In this document: positions 57,861 to 64,000 of the stretch, one piece after another
How positions within the stretch are numbered: position 1 is the stretch's first letter
Layout: every line of letters starts with the position of its first letter
NCBI GenBank assembly: GCA_963740945.1
Contig: CAVUGE010000009.1
Location: 1 to 64,000 of the forward strand
Direction: 5' to 3'
Length of the DNA: 64,000 nt
Source of the DNA: CAVQBP01 sp963740945
GTDB taxonomy: Bacteria; Bacteroidota; Ignavibacteria; Ignavibacteriales; Ignavibacteriaceae
Program-made: the position numbers and the translations under genes
Notes under the pieces: model-generated
Told to the model about the DNA's origin: nothing
The model's input: only the letters and a program-made list of their open reading frames with translations
Databases searched by the model: none

Positions 57861-58850
57861 ATGTTTTTTAGTACTGCTAAATTTTTTAATGCTGGTTTAG
57901 GTAATTTACTAGTTCCGATATCAAAAGCATATTTAGCAAGTCAAGCATTAAATTGTAAACTTTTAATCCCATTTCAAATAGATACTCGAAGAATGAAAAA
58001 TTATTTTAATCCTATTAAAATGGGATATTTACCTTATTTACCTAATCCTCTTAAAAAAATTACTTTTTCATTTGAAGATTATAAGAGTATTCGAGAAATA
58101 ACAAATACAAATGATTACTATGAAAACATAAAAGTATTTGTCGAGAAGAATAATTATAAAAATATAGTACTCATTAATGAAGGGATGTGGGGAGGTTATT
58201 ATTCAATTTATAAAGCAAGAAAATGGATCAAAACTTTTTTATGCTCAAGCAGATATGCAAGAAAAAATATTGCTGAAATGGGAGCATATTATCATCCTAA
58301 TCGAATACAAATAGCATTTCATATTCGTAAAAATGATTTTTTAATTGCAACAAATCCTGTTCAATTAAATAGTGAAAGTTCAATATGGAATGTTCAAATA
58401 CCAATAGAATGGTATCATCATATAGCGGAGGAACTATTAAAAGAAATTAGTACTGAGAAAATCGATTTTATCTTGTTTACGGATTCTTATGAGAATAAAG
58501 ATATTCAGGTGATTTTTCTAAGAAGATTCAATATAATAACAAAAAGGAATAAAAAAGGTTCTGAATTCAGTGATCTATATTTAATGAGCGAATGCGATCT
58601 TTTAGTTTGTGCAAATTCTTCATATAGTATGATGGGTGCATTTTTATCTGAATCAATATATTTAATGTATAAAAATTATGCAATTAAGAAAGATGGGAAA
58701 TATTTGTTGTGGGATGAAGATATATATGATTATGATTCTTCATTAGATAATGAAAATCCCAGAGGAAGCATAATCGGAATTAATGAAAAATTAAATGAAA
58801 GGATCATCTTACACTTAGATGAAAAAATAAGATTGAAGAAATTCGATTAA
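57861..58850 (+). CDS. GT11-like glycosyltransferase (fucosyltransferase-type fold), intact
   Basis: A 329-residue intact protein. Its order of motifs resembles GT11 alpha-1,2-fucosyltransferases: FNAGLGNLLVPISKAYLAS (compare GGLGNQ), IAFHIRKNDF (compare HVRRGDY), ILFTDSYENKDI, and EFSDLYLMSECDLLVCANSS with SYSMMGAFLSES (compare ANSSFSWWGAWL). It is divergent, so the exact sugar is uncertain; fucose is the family's usual one. It is one of the two undamaged genes between 43 and 60.6 kb (the other is glf). It is followed by 131 bp without features, then the third Wzi gene. Confidence 0.65.
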   Translation: MFFSTAKFFNAGLGNLLVPISKAYLASQALNCKLLIPFQIDTRRMKNYFNPIKMGYLPYLPNPLKKITFSFEDYKSIREITNTNDYYENIKVFVEKNNYKNIVLINEGMWGGYYSIYKARKWIKTFLCSSRYARKNIAEMGAYYHPNRIQIAFHIRKNDFLIATNPVQLNSESSIWNVQIPIEWYHHIAEELLKEISTEKIDFILFTDSYENKDIQVIFLRRFNIITKRNKKGSEFSDLYLMSECDLLVCANSSYSMMGAFLSESIYLMYKNYAIKKDGKYLLWDEDIYDYDSSLDNENPRGSIIGINEKLNERIILHLDEKIRLKKFD

Positions 58851-58981
58851 TAGAGAATTGATTTTTGGCGGAAAATACTAATAGATAAATTTTTTAGCAT
58901 ATTGCAGTAATGTTTTAATTTAAATAATCAGACAGTATTATTATCAAATATCTGTCTCTTTTAAGCTAATAAGGTAATGAA

Positions 58982-60620
58982 ATGCGTGATAAAATTCTAA
59001 TTATTTTCTTTATCATCAATTTGATTACCCATGCCCAAACTACATACGAACCTTTATATAATGATGTTTATCCTTTTCTAAGCAGGCTGTCTCAAAAGGG
59101 AATTATCCAGTTAGATGATCAAATTAAACCTTTAAGCAGAAAATATATTGCCGAAAAACTAATCGAACTGGATTCAATAAAAAATAAATTAGCATATTAG
59201 AACAAGAAGAATTACAATTTTACAAAAAAGATTTTTATACTGAAATAAATTTTAATAGAATAAGTGAAGCGAACAACAAAACGATTCGCTTAATAGAAAA
59301 AGATAATGGAGACAGATTCAGATTCTTTTCATATGGAGATAAGCTTTTTAAAATAAATGCAGACCCTATTGCAGGATATCAAATAGGGACAAGAGACTCC
59401 CAAAAGCTAACGCATTATTGGAGCGGAGTATCTTTTTATGGATACTTCTCGGATTTTATTGGATTTAGTTTTGACTACAGAGATAACCATGAATCTGGGA
59501 AATCATTAGATACGGTAAAAAAATTTACTCCGGAAACCGGGATTATACCTACCCAAAAAGTCACCAAACACGCTGGATTATAGTGAAATACATACAACCA
59601 TATCAGTGGATTGGAAATGGGGGAAGTTTACTGTAGGTAAAGACTTTTTGGAATGGGGATACGGTGAAAGCGGCAAATTGGTTTTATCTAACAAAGCTCC
59701 TTCTTTTCCTTTTATAAGACTGGATATATATCCTGTTCCATGGTTAAGGTTTAATTATTTCCATGGATGGCTTACCTCAAATGTTATTGATTCGAGCAAT
59801 ATATATTCAACTTGTGGAAGGTATTTCACGGCTTTCCTACAGAGGTAAATATATTGCTTCACATACATTAACAATAACTCCCTGGAATGGTTTGGATGTT
59901 TCATTAGGCGAATCAATCATTTACAGTGATAAGCTTCAGATTGCTTATTTAATGCCTCTGATGTTTTTTAAGTTAGCTGATCATTATTTAAGTAATTATG
60001 ACAATAACATTGGAAATAATTCTCAATTCTTTGCCGGTATAAGCTCAAGAAATCATATAAAAAATACACATCTATACGGTACTTTATTTATTGATGAAAT
60101 TAATGTTGCAAATTTATTTAACTCTCAAAAACAGAGGAATCAAATTGGATTTTCATTTGGAGGTTCTACAATAGATATGCCTCTTAATAATTTGACATTT
60201 ACAATAGAATATACAAAGATATATCCCTTTGTTTATAGTCATTATATTCCAACCAGACATATGAAAATGACTCTTACTTGCTGGGACATTGGATGGGAAA
60301 TAATGCAGACCAAATTTATTCTTCAGTAAATTACAGATTTATTAGGGGACTGCAGTTATCCATATGGCTGCAGTATATCAGGAAAGGTGAAGAGATACAG
60401 CGGAACAGCAAATAGATGTAGGGAAAGCACAGCCTCCATTTCTTTTCGGATTAAGAACGAACTATTCCTATGTAGGCTTAGATATTAAGTATGAAATTAT
60501 TCATAATCTTTTTGCGAGATTAAATTTCAGACAACTAAAATTGAATCGGAAGTTTCAAACGGAATATTTAATACTAAAAATTTGAATGAGCTCTATTTCT
60601 ATTTTTATTATGGATTATAA
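58982..60620 (+). pseudogene. Wzi-family capsule assembly protein, paralogue 3, multiple frameshifts
   Basis: About 546 codons in pieces, near the 556 of the intact paralogue at 37260. Signal peptide IIFFIINLITHAQ and TTYEPLYNDVYPFLSRLSQ open the first frame. Later frames have YKKDFYTEINFN, KFTPETGII, NTLDYSEIHTTISVDWKW, SNKAPSFPFIRLDIYP, GLDVSLGESIIYSDKL, NHIKNTHLYGTLFIDE, and the end FYYGL at 60620. Conserved blocks match paralogues 1 and 2 in order. At least five frame changes. This copy marks the far end of the glycosyltransferase cluster. Confidence 0.8.
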
Positions 60621-60656
60621 ACTAAATTTAAATAAAAAAGTATCTAATTATAGACT

Positions 60657-61415
60657 ATGAAGTTCTCAGTTCTAGGTTCAAATATTAGTGATTTAAATTC
60701 TTACAGGGAAGCTTATGATTTATTAATCAATTATCTTCATAATCAAAATAAACCGGCTTATATAACAGTTAATAATGTTCATACCGTAACAGAAGGATTA
60801 AAAGACAGTCATTTTAGGGATATAATTAATAATTCTTTTTTAGCTTTGCCTGATGGAAGACCTTTGTCGTTAACCGGAAAGTTAAAAGGTGTTAAAAGGG
60901 TAGAAAGATTGTTTGGTCCAACTTTTTTTGAAAAGACTTTGGAATGGGGAGTAAAAGACGGGTTAAAACATTTCTTCTTCGGAAGCTCTTATGCCACTAT
61001 CGATAAATTAAAAAGTAACATTGAGCTAAAATTTCCCGGAACTAAAGTTGCCGGATTCCTTGCCCCTCCTTTTAGAGAATTTTTACCTGAAGAAAATAAG
61101 AGATATCTAAACGAAATAAATAATAGCAAACCTGATGTAGTCTGGGTGGCATTGGGTGCACCAAAACAGGAAAAATGGATTTATTCGAATTTTAATTCTT
61201 TGAATAAAGGTATAATGATTGGGATTGGTGCCGGTTTTAACTATCTGGCCGGTAATCTTTTGAATGCACCCCGATGGATGAAGGATTATTCCCTCGAATG
61301 GTTATACAGGCTTAAGCAGGAACCGGAAAGACTCTGGAAACGGTATCTAATTACAAATCCAAAGTTTATTTTTTACATAACCCTTGAACTACTCCATTTG
61401 AAAAAAGTAGAATAA
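60657..61415 (+). CDS. WecG/TagA/CpsF-family glycosyltransferase (GT26)
   Basis: A 252-residue protein with the family motifs YITVNNVHTVTEGLKD, LALPDGRPLSLTGKLKG (catalytic Asp in DGRP), VERLFGPTFFEKTLEWG, FFFGSSYATIDKL, PDVVWVALGAPKQEKWI and IGIGAGFNYLAGN, then a C-terminal PRWMKDYSLEWLYRL. These enzymes transfer N-acetylmannosamine or ManNAcA-type sugars to undecaprenyl-linked GlcNAc. It lies 36 bp after the broken wzi copy and before the initiating sugar transferase. It is intact, showing that damage stops at about 60.6 kb. Confidence 0.92.
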   Translation: MKFSVLGSNISDLNSYREAYDLLINYLHNQNKPAYITVNNVHTVTEGLKDSHFRDIINNSFLALPDGRPLSLTGKLKGVKRVERLFGPTFFEKTLEWGVKDGLKHFFFGSSYATIDKLKSNIELKFPGTKVAGFLAPPFREFLPEENKRYLNEINNSKPDVVWVALGAPKQEKWIYSNFNSLNKGIMIGIGAGFNYLAGNLLNAPRWMKDYSLEWLYRLKQEPERLWKRYLITNPKFIFYITLELLHLKKVE

Positions 61416-61588
61416 TACACTCAATATGCATTATATTCTTGTATCCCTATACCCATTATCAATTTGTGAATTCCTTATTTGTTTTTATTCACACACTGTA
61501 TTATTTTGCAAAGGGTACTGAATTTTACTAAATTCGCTTCCTGCGATTTTGTTTTAAGTTAAGAAGTTATATATGAACAATTTGTACT

Positions 61589-62992
61589 ATGATTTCAAAT
61601 AGAAAATCATTATTAATTTTAAGAGTTCTCTCCGATGTAGTTTTAATTATATCAAGCTTTTATTATATAAGTTCAATTACCGGGTTATTATCTTACGAAA
61701 AACTGAATTTCAGCGGCTGGTTTTTATTAGCTTTCTTAATTATCGTTTGGTACATTTCAACACATGCCACCGGATTATATGGTGATTTGCATTTAAGAAC
61801 ATTCAGCTCCGAACTAGTTGTTTTAATTAAAAATATTTTTATCCAGTTAGTAGCTGCAATATTAATCCTTTTTCTTTTCAGTCAATTTATTTTTTCCCGC
61901 AAATTTGTTTTGTTGTATGTTAGTTTCTTGTTTCTGCTGCTCCTTTCCGAGAAATATTTTGTTAGAAAAATTTTAATTCATTTTAGAAAAAAAGGAAGAA
62001 ATTTAAGAAATGTTTTAATAATAGGTGCGGGTAAGATCGGTATGGATTTTTATGAAGCTGTAAAAAGGAACGCCCATCTTGGATATAATATAATTGGTTT
62101 CTTAGATGACGAAAAAAAAGCTTACCTAAATGGGGAATACCTTGGTAAAGTAAAAGATTTAAAATTAATAATTCAGAACAAACCGGTTGATAATGTTATA
62201 ATTGCTCTCCCTGTTTCGGCTGAAAAAAAAATAAAAGATGTTATAAAAACTTGTGAAATGTATGCGAAACGTGTAAGACTAATCCCCGATTATTTTAGAT
62301 ATTTTAAAAGTAAAAATAATTTCTCCATTATCGAAAGATTTCCTGTTATTTCATTTAGGGAAGAAAAATTAAATAAATTTCAATGGATAACATTAAAAAG
62401 AACCTTTGATATTTTTATGAGTTTGTTATTTATAGTAACAGTTTCATGGTGGCTATTCCCTGTAATTGCTTTGTTCATTAAAATTGATTCACATGGACCG
62501 GTATTTTTTAAACAGGAAAGGTGGGGAAAGAATAACAAAAAATTTTTCACTCATAAATTCCGTACAATGTATCATCCTAATAATGAATTGGATGAGAGGG
62601 GTAATTTTCTACAGACAGTCAAAAATGATCCTCGTATTACAAAGGTTGGACGATTTTTAAGAAATAATTCTCTGGATGAACTCCCCCAGTTCTGGAATGT
62701 GTTTAGGGGAGATATGGCGATTGTTGGGCCTAGACCCCATCCCACACCTCTTAATATTGAATCACAGGATACAGTGGATCTGTATATGTTCAGGCATGTT
62801 GTAAAGCCCGGAATTACTGGCTGGGCTCAGGTAAACGGCTTTAGAGGTGATACCAAAAGCAGCGATTCTGCCATGCAGGAAAGGATTGAACATGATTTAT
62901 GGTATATTGAAAACTGGTCATTCTGGCTTGATATGGAAATTATATTTTTGACCGTAGTTAGAACATTAAAAGGGGAACTGAAAGCATTCTGA
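61589..62992 (+). CDS. undecaprenyl-phosphate sugar phosphotransferase (WcaJ/WbaP-type)
   Basis: A 467-residue membrane enzyme that starts the repeat unit by moving a sugar-1-phosphate to undecaprenyl phosphate. There are four N-terminal helices, a Rossmann-like domain (VLIIGAGKIGMDFYEAV, then GYNIIGFLDDE), one helix near 275-295, and the catalytic domain with KRTFDIFMSLLF, FKQERWGKNNKKFFTHKFRT, DPRITKVGRFLRNNSLDELP, GDMAIVGPRPHP and PGITGWAQVNGFRGDT. The architecture matches WcaJ-type polyisoprenyl-phosphate transferases. It is the last gene of the locus and is followed by a strong terminator. The sugar cannot be told from sequence. Confidence 0.94.
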   Translation: MISNRKSLLILRVLSDVVLIISSFYYISSITGLLSYEKLNFSGWFLLAFLIIVWYISTHATGLYGDLHLRTFSSELVVLIKNIFIQLVAAILILFLFSQFIFSRKFVLLYVSFLFLLLLSEKYFVRKILIHFRKKGRNLRNVLIIGAGKIGMDFYEAVKRNAHLGYNIIGFLDDEKKAYLNGEYLGKVKDLKLIIQNKPVDNVIIALPVSAEKKIKDVIKTCEMYAKRVRLIPDYFRYFKSKNNFSIIERFPVISFREEKLNKFQWITLKRTFDIFMSLLFIVTVSWWLFPVIALFIKIDSHGPVFFKQERWGKNNKKFFTHKFRTMYHPNNELDERGNFLQTVKNDPRITKVGRFLRNNSLDELPQFWNVFRGDMAIVGPRPHPTPLNIESQDTVDLYMFRHVVKPGITGWAQVNGFRGDTKSSDSAMQERIEHDLWYIENWSFWLDMEIIFLTVVRTLKGELKAF

Positions 62993-63000
62993 AATTACAT

Positions 63001-63036
63001 AACCTCCGGGGTTTTCCAAAACCCCGGAGGTTTTTT
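63001..63036 (+). terminator. strong intrinsic terminator after the capsule locus
   Basis: AACCTCCGGGGTTTT (63001-63015) pairs over 15 bp with AAAACCCCGGAGGTT (63018-63032), then a run of six T. It lies 8 bp after the sugar transferase stop codon. Confidence 0.93.
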
Positions 63037-63068
63037 CTATTACGGGAACCTGTTTTATTTCCCCTTTT

Positions 63069-63443
63069 TTCCTTTAAAAACCGCCTCTCAACTGCCGGTT
63101 TTTGAAAAAACTCGGACTGAGGCATACTTATATATGCCTAAAAAATTTTCTCTTTAAAAAAGGGGGGTTGAGAGCCCTTTTTCTCAAAATAAAACATTTC
63201 ACTTGCCATTGGATTAATTATTACTAAAGAGTTTGTTTAAATATGTTAAAATCGATTCTGAGAGGGAGATTTTATAAAAGGAGGGATAAATGATAGCTCA
63301 ATGGGGGAAAGGAGGCTTAGAAAAGAAAAAATAGCCGAAAACCTACGCTATTTCGTAAGCTTTTTTTAAGCTGCGATTGAAAAAACTCTGTGTGTTTAAT
63401 TCCTGTGAAAGAACCGATACTATCCCTCGAAGGGATAGTATCG
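63069..63443. repeat. gene-free stretch with inverted repeats
   Basis: CGCCTCTCAAC near 63081 pairs roughly with GTTGAGAGCCC near 63167, with outer CCCCTTTTTT and AAAAAAGGGG, forming a roughly 120-bp loop. CGATACTATCCCT (63415-63427) pairs exactly with AGGGATAGTATCG (63431-63443). No gene was found in 63037-63603; short pieces look like dispersed intergenic repeats. Confidence 0.5.
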
Positions 63444-63603
63444 ATAAAGGCTCATTTGTTTGCAGCTTCGAGCTCCTCTGTATAATTAGAGCTAATTCGT
63501 GACTTGTTTTGAATTTTGAATTTTTACCATTGGAGCTTCTTTGTTATTTGTCATTTATAATTTTACTTCGCGTTCCTTCGTGCCTCAGTGGTAAAGCCTT
63601 CCC

Positions 63604-63966
63604 CTAAAATACAAAAGTCATGTTTGCCCCCTCTGCAGCCATAAGGAATGGAGGTACCTTATCAATCACTATACGGCTGTCCCGCAAATCTTCCGGTTTA
63701 ATTCCCTTATTCTCAATTGCCAGCTCACAGAAAACAACCTTCCCGTTTTCATCAAGGATAGTGTTGAATAGATTTACCGGGTTCGGCATCCCTTTAGGGG
63801 TCCCTATCTTTTCTAACTCTCCTTTGACTAATGCCTGCGCACCACCTGGACAAAAGAACATGTGCACGTCATAATCAAGGGCAACCCCGGATGAAGCAAA
63901 AATCAAAGCGGGCATAACGCTCCCTGTTTCCGCATGGTTACAAACAATAATCATTTTCTCTGCCAT
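63604..63966 (-). CDS. DsrE-family protein
   Basis: A 120-residue protein starting MAEKMIIVCNHAETG and continuing VMPALIFASSGVALDYDVHMFF, ending PPFLMAAEGANMTFVF. Size and layout match DsrE/DsrF-like proteins of the sulfur-relay fold. One Cys lies in MFFCPGGAQ, where some family members have the reactive Cys; no DsrF/DsrH partners are visible in the window. The role is unknown; peroxiredoxin-family-like or sulfur transfer is possible. The start follows AAAGGAG on the minus strand. It points away from the window end. Confidence 0.8.
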   Translation of the reverse strand: MAEKMIIVCNHAETGSVMPALIFASSGVALDYDVHMFFCPGGAQALVKGELEKIGTPKGMPNPVNLFNTILDENGKVVFCELAIENKGIKPEDLRDSRIVIDKVPPFLMAAEGANMTFVF

Positions 63967-64000
63967 AATATTTTCTCCTTTAATTTATCTATTTTATTTA

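Noticed and set aside
42016..60620. Programmed ribosomal frameshifting in capsule genes
   Set aside because: Breaks occur in both directions, several per gene, in many unrelated genes and at sites without a common slippery motif.
63620..63874. Plus-strand frame opposite the DsrE-like gene
   Set aside because: Shadow of the minus-strand gene, which has a clear ribosome site and family match.

Overview
This is an AT-rich, gene-dense bacterial window. It looks like the Bacteroidota/Ignavibacteriota (Chlorobi-related) lineage. The signs are a fused ccoNO cytochrome cbb3 oxidase with a one-haem CcoP, a DUF2723 membrane protein, Wzi-type capsule proteins in several copies, SLBB export proteins, frequent TTG starts, and dispersed palindromic intergenic elements. 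No rRNA, tRNA or CRISPR array was seen. The organism call is inference from gene content.

Layout. (1) 1-9553: a hemicellulose-sugar module. It holds a partial GH51 arabinofuranosidase, a GH39 xylosidase, an exported aldose 1-epimerase, a sodium/sugar symporter, a LacI-type regulator, an aldo/keto reductase, a zinc polyol-type dehydrogenase and a FucU/RbsD mutarotase. The module ends in a frameshifted stump of a second symporter gene. (2) 9759-11525: a half-size ABC exporter on the minus strand. (3) 11931-20438: a complete cbb3 oxidase and assembly cluster, ccoI-ccoS-ccoNO-ccoQ-ccoP-ccoG-ccoH plus a SafE/TauE-like membrane protein, closed by a hairpin terminator shared with a convergent HU gene. 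(4) 21004-34964: a TonB-receptor-like barrel, L-2-hydroxyglutarate oxidase, a frameshifted DUF4097 repeat protein, a second aldo/keto reductase, a LOG-family protein, a GT9 transferase, a DUF2723 protein, a small charged protein, a GT2 transferase and a DUF885 lipoprotein. (5) 35083-62992: a capsule/exopolysaccharide locus. It has three Wzi paralogues, a multi-SLBB export protein, Wzz, two Wzx flippases plus a scrap of another, Glf, at least seven glycosyltransferases, a Wzy-type polymerase, two FkbM methyltransferases, WecG/TagA and a WcaJ/WbaP-type initiating transferase, ending in a strong terminator. (6) 62993-64000: a gene-poor stretch and a DsrE-like gene.

Two features stand out. First, nearly every gene from about 42 to 60.6 kb is broken by single-base indels, yet the pieces keep family motifs and add up to normal family lengths. 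Sequence error is a serious alternative to real decay. Glf and the GT11-like gene inside this stretch are intact. Second, intergenic DNA carries at least three families of small repeats: a MITE-like element (five copies) ending in a GGGTGNCCAAAAAGT-type terminal repeat, an approximately 90-bp element bounded by TGACATCTTT/AAAGATGTCA (two copies), and a GGCTAAAGCC palindromic element that twice lies exactly 25 bp from a MITE-like copy.

How it works together: secreted glycosidases release pentoses, which are epimerised, imported by sodium symport and probably handled by reductase/dehydrogenase chemistry. The cbb3 oxidase indicates respiration at low oxygen. The long locus builds and exports a surface polysaccharide that probably contains galactofuranose, because of Glf.
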